Shown here one piece after another: positions 9,959 to 18,061 of a stretch of DNA of 64,000 bases. The DNA lies in contig NZ_JAINVX010000005.1 of NCBI RefSeq assembly GCF_019880635.1, positions 62,001 through 126,000 on the forward strand. Direction: 5' to 3'. The stretch comes from Hanstruepera marina. Its GTDB lineage: Bacteria; Bacteroidota; Bacteroidia; Flavobacteriales; Flavobacteriaceae. The notes under the pieces were generated by a model. The model worked only from the letters and a program-made list of their open reading frames with translations, had not been told where the DNA came from and did no database searches. Position 1 is the stretch's first letter; the number at the start of each line of letters is the position of its first letter. Made by a program: the position numbers and the translations under genes.

Positions 9959-11559
9959 TGCGAATTCAAAGAAAATATTTGCCTTTAATTATAGGAGTAG
10001 CTATTGCTGCGGGTATTTTCCTTGGAGGTAAATTAAATTTTTCTGATAATTCAGACAAGTTATTCTCATCTAATAGTAAAAAGGATAAACTTAATAGGTT
10101 AATAGATTTTATAGACTACGAATATGTTGATGACATAAACACAGATAGCATTGTTGATGTAACTGTAAATGGAATACTCGAGAATTTAGATCCACATTCT
10201 GTTTACATTCCAAAAGAAGATATGCAGCGTGTTTCTGAAAATATGAAAGGTGATTTTGTGGGGATAGGCATTAGCTTTTATACCTATAAAGACACTATTA
10301 CGGTTATTAGAGCCATTGAAGGCAGTCCTAGCGATAAAGCTGGAATTGTAGGAGGAGATCGTATTATCACGGCAAATGGGGATTCCATTTTTGGTAAGGA
10401 TTTAAGTAATTCAGATATACTTAAAAAACTAAAAGGCCCAATAAATTCGAAAGTTGTATTAGAGGTTTTACGTCCAGGTGAGTCAGAACTGTTGAAATTT
10501 ACGGTTAAAAGAGATAATATTCCTATCAAAAGTGTTGATGCAGCTTACATGTTAACAGAAACGTTGGGTTATATAAAAATTAATCGTTTTGCAGAATCAA
10601 CCTATAAAGAATTTAAAACCCAGTTAAAAAAGCTTAAAGATGAAAATGTAAAAGACATTGTTTTGGATTTACGTGGTAATCCAGGTGGGTTTTTGGGCAT
10701 TGCAGAGCAAATAGTTGACGAGTTTTTAGAAGATGACAAACTAATTTTATTTACAAAAAACAAAAGCGGTAAAATAGATAAGAGTTATGCTACTAAAAAA
10801 GGTGATTTTGAAAACAGTCAGGTATATGTTTTGATTGATGAAAATTCAGCATCTGCAAGTGAGATTATAGCTGGTGCTTTACAGGATAATGATAAAGGTC
10901 TTATAGTGGGTAGACGGTCTTATGGGAAAGGATTAGTTCAGCGTGAAATGGAATTAGGCGATGGAAGTGCTGTACGATTAACCGTTTCAAGATATTATAC
11001 ACCAACAGGACGATCCATACAACGGTCTTATGCAAAAGGGAATAAAGACTATTATGACGATTATTTTGATAGGTTGAAAAGTGGTGAGTTTTTGAATCCT
11101 GATAAAATTGAAGTGGCAGACTCACTCAAATTCACTACACCAAAAGGAAAAGTGGTTTATGGTGGAGGCGGTATAATTCCAGATGTTTTTGTGCCGTTGG
11201 ATTTAAACATGCAAAACGAAACACTAACATTCCTGCAACGTAGAGGGTTTATCAGTAATTTTGTGTTTGAAGAATTAGAGAAAGACCGTAATCTTTACCG
11301 TGACATACCACGCCAAGATTTTATTGCACATTTTGAAGTTTCTGATGATATGGTTAATGCTTTCCAAGACTTTTTAAATACTAAAACTAAAGCCAATATT
11401 ACATTTGTGGCCTACAAAGAGGAGGTTAAACAGTACATTAAGGCTACATTGGCCAACCAAATATATGGAGGCGGTGCTTTTGAAGAAGTGCTAAACCAAA
11501 AAGATATAATGATAGAAGAAGTCATACAGCTGGATAATGAGCAGCACTTTAAAAACTAA
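9958..11559 (+). CDS. S41 family C-terminal processing peptidase (CtpA/Prc-like)
   Basis: The 533-residue protease has an N-terminal membrane/signal segment (about 8-24), a PDZ domain (about 90-175) for binding C-terminal tails, and the S41 catalytic core with DLRGNPGG (237-244), the Ser motif SASASE (297-302) and the general-base Lys324 in SYGKGLVQ. It acts in the periplasm, trimming or degrading proteins. The first codon overlaps the deaminase stop by one base. Its 3' end overlaps the convergent FAD-protein gene by four bases. Confidence 0.94.
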   Translation: MRIQRKYLPLIIGVAIAAGIFLGGKLNFSDNSDKLFSSNSKKDKLNRLIDFIDYEYVDDINTDSIVDVTVNGILENLDPHSVYIPKEDMQRVSENMKGDFVGIGISFYTYKDTITVIRAIEGSPSDKAGIVGGDRIITANGDSIFGKDLSNSDILKKLKGPINSKVVLEVLRPGESELLKFTVKRDNIPIKSVDAAYMLTETLGYIKINRFAESTYKEFKTQLKKLKDENVKDIVLDLRGNPGGFLGIAEQIVDEFLEDDKLILFTKNKSGKIDKSYATKKGDFENSQVYVLIDENSASASEIIAGALQDNDKGLIVGRRSYGKGLVQREMELGDGSAVRLTVSRYYTPTGRSIQRSYAKGNKDYYDDYFDRLKSGEFLNPDKIEVADSLKFTTPKGKVVYGGGGIIPDVFVPLDLNMQNETLTFLQRRGFISNFVFEELEKDRNLYRDIPRQDFIAHFEVSDDMVNAFQDFLNTKTKANITFVAYKEEVKQYIKATLANQIYGGGAFEEVLNQKDIMIEEVIQLDNEQHFKN

Positions 11560-12161
11560 ACTTTGTCGTGTACTTTTACATGCTCTCCATTATTCCAAAG
11601 GGTTAAAATATCTGTAGCTACATGAGCGCCACTGCCCGACGCAATAGCAAATTGACTGCGCCATCCGGCAAGTGTTCCTGCAACATACAATCCATTTTCT
11701 ATAAGATGATTTTCATTTTTTAACCAAATACGTTGCTTTTCGGCTTTGGCTCTTGGGTGAGGCTCTATATAATGCTCTAAACCTTTAATAGTGATTAGGT
11801 TAGTATAGCCAACTGCTATAACTACTATTTTAGATTGATAGGTGTTTTTGTTGGTTATAACATTAAAATCATCGGTATTGTTTTTAACGACCTTTAAAAC
11901 CTTTTCCTTTTCAATTTGCTTAACGTGAGGGTAGAGCTCTGTCAGTTGTTTTTTGCCACTTTCTAAAATTGATACTCCAGTTGTTTTTGGACTTAATCCT
12001 AAAACATTATTGAACAAAGCATTTTGTAGGTGTGATGTTTTTTGGTGCACTATTATTCCAATCTTTTTATTGGTAGCAAATGGTTTTTCATGAGCTGAAC
12101 CCAAAACAAGTGCGCAGCTTAAACCCGCTGCTCCGCCTCCAATAATTAGAGTGTCAAACAT
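11556..12161 (-). CDS. short FAD-dependent oxidoreductase (thioredoxin-reductase-like fold)
   Basis: The 201-residue protein has an N-terminal FAD-binding GGGAAGLSCALVLG (about 7-20), an ATG-like motif VVIAVGY (about 113-119) and the C-terminal FAD motif GLYVAGTLAGW (about 151-161). Compared with thioredoxin reductases of about 300 residues it lacks the inserted NADPH domain and the CxxC disulfide, so it is not a thioredoxin reductase. It is the last gene of a minus-strand trio (MarC, small membrane protein, FAD protein) joined by one-base overlaps. Electron donor and substrate are unknown. Confidence 0.8.
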   Translation of the reverse strand: MFDTLIIGGGAAGLSCALVLGSAHEKPFATNKKIGIIVHQKTSHLQNALFNNVLGLSPKTTGVSILESGKKQLTELYPHVKQIEKEKVLKVVKNNTDDFNVITNKNTYQSKIVVIAVGYTNLITIKGLEHYIEPHPRAKAEKQRIWLKNENHLIENGLYVAGTLAGWRSQFAIASGSGAHVATDILTLWNNGEHVKVHDKV

Positions 12162-12364
12162 TATTTTTTAGACTTAATAGATTTCTCAATTTTTTTTGAA
12201 ACAACTAAAATACGAAGCAATAAAATAGCACACAACGCCGCTAAAATGGTTATCAAGGCAATTAGACTATCACCATTAAAGGGATTGTCAAAATTAATTT
12301 GAGTGATGTTGTACCCAATTAATGCTAAAGCTATTATTGTTAAAATTATATTTAAAATCTTCAT
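12161..12364 (-). CDS. small two-helix membrane protein, unknown function
   Basis: The 67-residue protein (MKILNIILTIIALALIGYNI...) has two hydrophobic helices (about 3-20 and 35-53) and a basic C-terminal tail ending KSIKSKK. The ATG at 12364 is preferred over an upstream TTG because it lies one base after the MarC stop codon. Its own stop overlaps the FAD-protein start (TAATG). No family recognised. Confidence 0.75.
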   Translation of the reverse strand: MKILNIILTIIALALIGYNITQINFDNPFNGDSLIALITILAALCAILLLRILVVSKKIEKSIKSKK

Positions 12365-12365
12365 A

Positions 12366-12947
12366 TTATACAAGTAATGCTTTTATGTTATGTGCAAAAA
12401 GTTTTACTGCTATAGCTAGTAAAATAACGCCAAATACTTTTCGAATAATGTTAATGCCATTTTGGCCAATTAAACGTTCTATTCTGGCAGAAGTTTTTAG
12501 TACCACATAAATAATAATAACATTTAATATTACGGCAACAATTATGTTTTCTACACGAAACTCTGCACGTAAAGAAAGTAATGTTGTTAAACTACCAGGA
12601 CCAGCTATTAAAGGAAACGCCAATGGGAAAACTGAAGCGGTCATAGCCGAGTGCTCATCTTCTTTATAAAGCGTTATGCCTAGAATCATTTCTAAAGCAA
12701 TAAAGAATAGAATAAAAGCACCTGCTACTGCAAAGCTATTTACACCAATACCAATTAATGATAAAATATTTTTACCGACAAACAGAAATAAAATCAAAAT
12801 TACACCGGCAATAATTGATGCTTTTTCGCTCTGTATGTGGCCAGCTTTTTTTCTTAAATCGATTATAATGGGTATATTTCCAATAATATCAATCACTGCA
12901 AATAAAACCATAAATGCTGTGAATATCTCTTTTAAGTTGAGCTCCAT
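12366..12947 (-). CDS. MarC family integral membrane protein
   Basis: The 193-residue protein has six hydrophobic segments and the MarC/UPF0056 hallmarks: an N-terminal AFMVLFAVIDIIGNIPI and a central FPLAFPLIAGPGSLTTLLSL. The family is widespread, formerly linked to multiple antibiotic resistance in E. coli, but its transported molecule is not established. It heads a three-gene minus-strand operon and is divergent from the DUF3109 gene. Confidence 0.93.
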   Translation of the reverse strand: MELNLKEIFTAFMVLFAVIDIIGNIPIIIDLRKKAGHIQSEKASIIAGVILILFLFVGKNILSLIGIGVNSFAVAGAFILFFIALEMILGITLYKEDEHSAMTASVFPLAFPLIAGPGSLTTLLSLRAEFRVENIIVAVILNVIIIYVVLKTSARIERLIGQNGINIIRKVFGVILLAIAVKLFAHNIKALLV

Positions 12948-13023
12948 TTAGTTGGACTTTAAATTTTTCGCAAAATTAGCTTATTATAAATGATATTCCA
13001 TATAAAATACAGTAAAGTTTAGC

Positions 13024-13031
13024 TATTTTTG
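13024..13031 (+). promoter_or_regulatory. -7 promoter element, possibly giving a leaderless mRNA
   Basis: TATTTTTG fits TAnnTTTG and ends only four bases before the DUF3109 start codon, so transcription would begin at or next to the ATG. Confidence 0.4.
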
Positions 13032-13035
13032 CTGC

Positions 13036-13602
13036 ATGTTTCAACTAGGAAAAACAATAGTTTCAGAAGATATTATTCAAAAAGATTTTGTTTGCAATCT
13101 AACAGCATGCAAAGGTGCTTGTTGTATTGATGGTGATGCAGGAGCCCCGTTAGATGAAGAAGAAGTCAAAATACTTGAAGAGATATACCCAAAAGTGAAG
13201 CCGTTTTTGCGTGAAGAAGGTATTAAAGCCATTGAAGCGCAAGGAACATCTATAATTACAGAAGACAATGAATTTGAAACACCATTGATAAATGGTGCTG
13301 ATTGTGCTTATGTAATTTTTGACAACAAAGGAACAGCATTATGTGCTATAGAAGAGGCTTATAATCAAGGAGAAGTTTCTTGGAAAAAGCCTGTTTCTTG
13401 TCATTTATACCCTATTCGAGTAAATGATTACAGCGAATTTTCTGCTGTAAACTACAACAAATGGCACATTTGTGATGATGCCTGTGCTTTAGGGAAAGAA
13501 CTTCAGGTTCCCATTTATAAATTTGTAAAAGAAGCCCTAATTAGAAAGTTTGGGGAAGATTGGTACATGGAATTAGAAAAGGTTGCTGAAAATTATAAGT
13601 AA
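13036..13602 (+). CDS. DUF3109 family cysteine-rich protein
   Basis: The 188-residue protein begins MFQLGKTIVSEDIIQKDF and contains conserved cysteines at CNLTACKGACCIDGDAG (about 21-37), DCAYV, CHLYPIR and CDDACALG, the pattern of the DUF3109/YkgJ-like group suspected to bind a metal or Fe-S cluster. It is soluble and cytoplasmic. It converges with the TPR-kinase gene with no gap (13602/13603), and no terminator is visible at the junction, so its transcript may run antisense into the kinase gene. Confidence 0.9.
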   Translation: MFQLGKTIVSEDIIQKDFVCNLTACKGACCIDGDAGAPLDEEEVKILEEIYPKVKPFLREEGIKAIEAQGTSIITEDNEFETPLINGADCAYVIFDNKGTALCAIEEAYNQGEVSWKKPVSCHLYPIRVNDYSEFSAVNYNKWHICDDACALGKELQVPIYKFVKEALIRKFGEDWYMELEKVAENYK

Positions 13603-15573
13603 TTAGGCAATTTTAAGAGAATTTATTTTGGTTGGAATATTAACCACTACTTGTGTTCCAATTGCATTTCCAGATTCGTAGAGATCATTAATTTTTAAAT
13701 CATAATCGTAAGTGTAATTTTTAGAAAAGTTTTCTAATCGAGCACGGGTAATCTGTATGCCAAGAGATTTTCTTTTGAGCTTTTTGGTCTCTTTTATTTT
13801 TTTAGAAGCAACTCTACCAATACCATTATCTGTAATTGTAATGGTAACATAATTTGGATTATCGCTTTTTACATGAAGGCTTATTTTTTTGTTTTCGGCT
13901 TTAGAGGATAATCCATGCCAAATGGCATTTTCTAAAAATGGTTGAAATATTAATGACGGTACTTTAATGAGAGCCGGGTTTATACTATCATCAATTATAA
14001 CGTTATAATCAATGGCATTGGAGAATCTAATGTTTTCAATGTTAATGTATAGCGACATGGTTTCTAGCTCGTCTTCCAGCGAAATTTCTTTTTCGTTTGA
14101 AGCCACTAAAATTTTTCTGATAAGCTTTGAAAATTTGTTGAGGTAGTAAACCGCATTTTCCTTTTCATTATTTATAATATACAGCTTAATTGAATTCAAC
14201 GAATTAAAAATAAAGTGCGGATTCATTTGGTTTCGCAACATTTCTTGTTCAAGCGTAACAATTTTCTTATCGTTTTTTAATTGACGTTGTCTGTTAAGTA
14301 CAAATAATATAATTAGCGCTAAACAACCTCCTAATAAGCTTAAAATTAGAGTGCGTTTGTTTTGAGCTAATTTTAACTTAACTATTTCATTTTCATTGGC
14401 TAAAGCTTTTATCTGACTATTTTTTTTCTCACTTTCATACTTAATAATCAAATCGTTGACATATTGTAGGTTTCTTTCGTTTGTAAGGGTTTCATCAAGT
14501 ACAACATGTTTTTTGTAAAGTGTAAAAGCTTTTTCGGGATCGCCTATTTTATCATATAATTCAGAGAGGTATAAGTAGGTTTCAATTTCAGTTGACTTTA
14601 GATTGAAGTTTTTTGAGATTTCTAATGCCTTATTAAGATTTATCTGCGCGTTATTGTAGTCTTGTTGTTTTAATTGTAATAATCCTAAATTTAAATATGA
14701 AGTTGAAATATAATATTGGTCATTAATTTCGAGAGCTTTTTTTAAAGCGTCCTTAATAAAAGCCTCACTTTTTTTAAACGCTTCCTTTTGGATGTATACC
14801 TTGCCAATACTATTGTAACATATTACTTGACCTATTTTTGAATTAATTTCATTATTGTATTTCAGAGATTTTTCATAGTAGCTTAAAGCTTCATTTAAAC
14901 TACCGAGCTTTTCTTTGGCATAGCCAATATTTTGATTGTTAATGGCTAGACCAAGCTTGTTGTCCATCTCTAACTCTATTTGAAGCGATTTATTAAACTG
15001 GTCAAGAGCTAAATTATATTGTTTAAGAGCTAAATATATATTACCCATACTATTTTGGGAAACAGCAATGTTATACTTAATTTCTAATGACGGATTATTT
15101 TGAGATTCCGCTATGTCTAATGCCTCTTTGTGATAGTCTAATGCCGACCGAATAGCATCCATTCGCCTATATACAACACCAAGCATATTTAAGCTTCTTA
15201 CTTCTAACTCAATGCTATTTGAGTTTTTGGCATATTCAAAAGCGTCTTTATGGGATTCAATTGCTTTTTGGTAATTAGAGATGTTTCTATACGTTTCTCC
15301 TAATTTGTTTAAAGCATAAGATGCACCTTCATTATAATTAGCTTCTAAACTTCTTTTTAGAAGATAATTCATTTTAACGGTATCTTTTGTTGTGCCTCTA
15401 AAAACCGTGTTGATTTCTCTATAGTCACTTGTTTTACTTACCAAAATACTATCAACCAATGCGATAAATTTACTTTTGCTTTGAGGCTGTGTAAACCCCT
15501 TTAAGCCTAATATTAAGCTAAATGAAAATAAAGCAATTTTTAGAATAAGTTGATATTTGTGACACTGATGCAT
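13603..15573 (-). CDS. TPR-containing sensor histidine kinase (LytS/YehU type)
   Basis: The 656-residue protein has a signal peptide, about eight tetratricopeptide repeats in the periplasm (about 75-370), a coiled coil, one membrane segment (about 408-426, LILSLLGGCLALIILFVLN), a His_kinase domain with phosphoacceptor box MLRNQMNPHFIFNSLNSIK (about 445-463) and an HATPase domain with LENAIWHGLS and ITDNGIGR. This is the LytS-type layout typical of Bacteroidota. It follows its LytTR response regulator by eight bases. The signal is presumably sensed through TPR contacts with another protein. Confidence 0.93.
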   Translation of the reverse strand: MHQCHKYQLILKIALFSFSLILGLKGFTQPQSKSKFIALVDSILVSKTSDYREINTVFRGTTKDTVKMNYLLKRSLEANYNEGASYALNKLGETYRNISNYQKAIESHKDAFEYAKNSNSIELEVRSLNMLGVVYRRMDAIRSALDYHKEALDIAESQNNPSLEIKYNIAVSQNSMGNIYLALKQYNLALDQFNKSLQIELEMDNKLGLAINNQNIGYAKEKLGSLNEALSYYEKSLKYNNEINSKIGQVICYNSIGKVYIQKEAFKKSEAFIKDALKKALEINDQYYISTSYLNLGLLQLKQQDYNNAQINLNKALEISKNFNLKSTEIETYLYLSELYDKIGDPEKAFTLYKKHVVLDETLTNERNLQYVNDLIIKYESEKKNSQIKALANENEIVKLKLAQNKRTLILSLLGGCLALIILFVLNRQRQLKNDKKIVTLEQEMLRNQMNPHFIFNSLNSIKLYIINNEKENAVYYLNKFSKLIRKILVASNEKEISLEDELETMSLYINIENIRFSNAIDYNVIIDDSINPALIKVPSLIFQPFLENAIWHGLSSKAENKKISLHVKSDNPNYVTITITDNGIGRVASKKIKETKKLKRKSLGIQITRARLENFSKNYTYDYDLKINDLYESGNAIGTQVVVNIPTKINSLKIA

Positions 15574-15581
15574 GGGTTAAC

Positions 15582-16316
15582 TTATAATTTATCTAAAAAG
15601 TCCGATTTTCGTTGTCTTGCAACTGGAATTTTGTAATTAGACTGCATAACAACATAACCATCATTTTTTATAAACTCTTTTATTTTATTCAAATTTACAA
15701 TGTAAGAGTTATGAATTCTAAAAAAATAGCTTTCAGGTAATATGGCATTTACTTCTTTTAATTTTTTTGTAACGACAATTTTTTGATTATCATTCATAAC
15801 AAAAGTGCTATAATTACCTTCGGACTCTATATAAAGAATGTCGTCAGTTTCTAAAAACACGAGTTTGCCATCTGTATTAATGGAAATTCGCTTTTGATTA
15901 AAATTCTTGTTGAAATTAATGAGTACTTCCTCAATTTTAGATATTGGAACGTTATTAGAGTTGTGTTTTTTTATTTTATAAATGGTGTTTTTTAAATCAT
16001 CAGAATCAATGGGTTTTAACAGATAATCTATAGCTTCGTGTTTTAGTGCTTTAAGGGCATACTCATTATAGGCAGTTGTAATTACAACCGCAAAATCCCG
16101 TTTGGCTAACTTGTCAAGAAACTGAAAACCATCCATGGTAGGCATGTTAATGTCAAGAAATAAACAATCCAATGAGTTGGTGTTTAAGTAATGGATAGCT
16201 TCTTCAGGATTGTTGAAGGTTTTTATTATTTCTAATTCATTACTAAACATGGTTAATTCCCAAGACAAGCTATCAATAGCTTTCTGTTCATCGTCTACAA
16301 TTACGGCTCTTATCAT
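15582..16316 (-). CDS. LytTR family response regulator
   Basis: The 244-residue regulator has a receiver domain (about 1-120) with acidic pair DD8-9 and phosphoacceptor Asp55 (CLFLDINMP), then a LytTR DNA-binding domain (about 140-242; FFRIHNSYIVNLNKI). It is first in a two-gene operon with the TPR-kinase. A TATATTTG element (minus strand, 16321-16328) ends four bases before the ATG, so the mRNA may be leaderless. Target genes are not evident nearby. Confidence 0.94.
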   Translation of the reverse strand: MIRAVIVDDEQKAIDSLSWELTMFSNELEIIKTFNNPEEAIHYLNTNSLDCLFLDINMPTMDGFQFLDKLAKRDFAVVITTAYNEYALKALKHEAIDYLLKPIDSDDLKNTIYKIKKHNSNNVPISKIEEVLINFNKNFNQKRISINTDGKLVFLETDDILYIESEGNYSTFVMNDNQKIVVTKKLKEVNAILPESYFFRIHNSYIVNLNKIKEFIKNDGYVVMQSNYKIPVARQRKSDFLDKL

Positions 16317-16499
16317 ATTCCAAATATACTAATATAATATGTTGATGTGGTTTATTTTTTCTTAATACCAATTATACAAATTTCATTACCAACTATACAT
16401 TTATATACGTCAACTATTGAAATATTTTAGATATTAGCATTGCTATTAAATTATTTAAGGATTTATACATTTATTAAAGGGTATTTGCTATTGATCTGT

Positions 16500-16525
16500 A
16501 AAAAGCTAGACTCGTCTAGCTTTTT
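16500..16525 (+). terminator. perfect hairpin with T-tract
   Basis: Arms AAAAAGCTAGA and TCTAGCTTTTT (11 bp) close a CTCG loop. It works as a terminator on either strand. No plus-strand gene ends here. Confidence 0.6.
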
Positions 16526-16547
16526 ATTTAGAATTTCATTAAATTTA

Positions 16548-16571
16548 TTAGTTAGTTAGTTAGTTAGTTAG
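16548..16571. repeat. (TTAG)6 tandem repeat
   Basis: Six exact TTAG units lie between the two hairpins. The repeat gives stop codons in all frames on both strands (TAG forward, TAA in the complementary CTAA repeat) and could change length by slippage. Confidence 0.85.
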
Positions 16572-16602
16572 AAAAAGAGCGGTTATTTTAACCGCTCTTT
16601 TT
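16572..16602 (+). terminator. perfect bidirectional terminator hairpin
   Basis: Arms AAAAAGAGCGGTTA and TAACCGCTCTTTTT (14 bp) flank a TTT loop. It lies 300 bases before nrdB and immediately after the TTAG repeat. Confidence 0.7.
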
Positions 16603-16903
16603 CTTTTAATTTCATCAGTTTTTTTCAAGTAATAATTGTACTGTTTATAATGCGTTAGGATAGTTTTAATGCGTAAAATCTTACGTGTTTTTAAAATTAA
16701 ATATTTATTTCAACATACTGAAAATCAAACAAGTACACTTTGTTTTTTTTATCCTTGAAGTATTTCTTTCCAGAGTGTTTTTGTTAAAAACTTGTTGACA
16801 ATGTTTATAACTTAACCTTTCATTTTCAAACACATTTTTCAATCTTTGTTAGTCCCAAATCACACCAAATTATTCATTAAATTTTAATAAAAATAAAAGA
16901 AAC

Positions 16904-17884
16904 ATGTCTCAGGCAACAGAACCAATTTTACAAGAAAACAAAGATAGATTTGTAATATTTCCAATTCAACATCATGATATTTGGGAGTGGTATAAAAAGT
17001 CTGAAGCTAGTTTTTGGACCGCTGAAGAAATTGATTTGCATCAAGATTTAACAGATTGGTCTTCTAAGTTAAATGATGACGAGCGTTACTTTATCAAACA
17101 CATTTTGGCATTTTTTGCAGCTAGTGACGGTATTGTGAATGAAAATTTGGCAGAAAATTTTGTTAACGAAGTACAATATAGTGAGGCTAAATTCTTCTAC
17201 GGTTTCCAAATCATGATGGAAAACATTCACAGTGAAACCTATTCACTGCTTATTGATACCTATGTTAAGGATGAGAAGGAGAAAGATGTTTTGTTTAAAG
17301 CCATTGAAAATTTTCCAGCTATTAAGAAAAAAGCTGATTGGGCTTTGAAATGGATAGAATCACCAAGTTTTGCTGAACGTCTAATTGCATTCGCGGCAGT
17401 TGAGGGTATTTTCTTTTCTGGTGCATTTTGCTCAATTTTCTGGTTAAAGAAGCGTGGGCTAATGCCAGGTTTAACGTTCTCTAATGAATTAATCTCTAGA
17501 GATGAAGGTGTACACTGTGATTTTGCTGTACACTTACACAATGAACATTTGGTAAACAAAGTGCCTAAAGAACGTATTAGAGAAATCCTTGTTGACGCCT
17601 TAAATATAGAACGCGAGTTTATTACAGAGTCACTTCCGGTAAGTTTAATAGGTATGAATGCTAAACTTATGACCCAATATTTGGAGTTTGTAACAGATAG
17701 ATTACTGGGAGAACTAGGTTGTGAGAAAGAGTACAATGTGTCAAATCCATTTGACTTTATGGATATGATTTCGCTACAGGGAAAAACCAATTTCTTTGAA
17801 AAGCGTGTGTCTGAATACCAAAAAGCAGGTGTACTTAATAAAGAAGAAGAAAAAGACAAATTCAGTTTTGATGCTGATTTTTAA
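16904..17884 (+). CDS. nrdB: ribonucleoside-diphosphate reductase, beta subunit (class Ia)
   Basis: The 326-residue protein carries the di-iron tyrosyl-radical centre of ribonucleotide reductase. Ligands are visible as VNENLAENF (Glu80 region), ENIHSETY (Glu106, His109 and radical Tyr113), AVEGIFF (Glu167) and RDEGVHCDF (Glu201, His204). The radical tyrosine being present argues for class Ia rather than the Tyr-less class Ic. It supplies the radical to NrdA, encoded 177 bases downstream; the nrdB-then-nrdA order is usual in Bacteroidota. The start ATG is preceded by A-rich sequence without a Shine-Dalgarno. Confidence 0.97.
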   Translation: MSQATEPILQENKDRFVIFPIQHHDIWEWYKKSEASFWTAEEIDLHQDLTDWSSKLNDDERYFIKHILAFFAASDGIVNENLAENFVNEVQYSEAKFFYGFQIMMENIHSETYSLLIDTYVKDEKEKDVLFKAIENFPAIKKKADWALKWIESPSFAERLIAFAAVEGIFFSGAFCSIFWLKKRGLMPGLTFSNELISRDEGVHCDFAVHLHNEHLVNKVPKERIREILVDALNIEREFITESLPVSLIGMNAKLMTQYLEFVTDRLLGELGCEKEYNVSNPFDFMDMISLQGKTNFFEKRVSEYQKAGVLNKEEEKDKFSFDADF

Positions 17885-17921
17885 ATAGATCCTTATTATA
17901 ATAGGTTAATAGCAATTCGTG

Positions 17922-18040
17922 ATAGATTTTCATCTATAGTATCCTGTTATTCCTTATTATAATTTTTTAGTCAGTTTTCATTATTGAAAATTGACCGCTA
18001 AACCAACTAATTAATCCCAATCCTGACAGGTGTATCAGGA
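17922..18040 (+). promoter_or_regulatory. three inverted repeats between nrdB and nrdA
   Basis: The 177-base spacer contains ATAGAT-TTTC-ATCTAT (17922-17937), GTCAGTTTTCA-TTAT-TGAAAATTGAC (17970-17995, one mismatch) and TCCTGA-N8-TCAGGA (18021-18040), the last ending 21 bases before the nrdA start codon. CCTTATTATAAT also occurs twice, about 61 bases apart. They could be mRNA hairpins setting NrdB/NrdA stoichiometry or protein operators. None has a proper T-tract, so simple termination is unlikely. Confidence 0.45.
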
Positions 18041-18061
18041 AAATAAAAACCATTAAAAAAT

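Larger units (their letters stand above)
16317..16903. other. 587-base non-coding region between LytTR regulator and nrdB
   Basis: No coding frame was found here. It contains the LytTR promoter at its left end (16321-16328), two perfect hairpins with T-tracts (16500-16525 and 16572-16602) separated by six TTAG units, and an nrdB promoter region at the right with AATCTTTG at 16841-16848. No plus-strand gene precedes the hairpins, so what they terminate is unclear. Confidence 0.6.

Noticed and set aside
16649-16903. NrdR box or DnaA box upstream of nrdB.
   Set aside because: No sequence close to ACACTATATATAGTGT or TTATCCACA was found.
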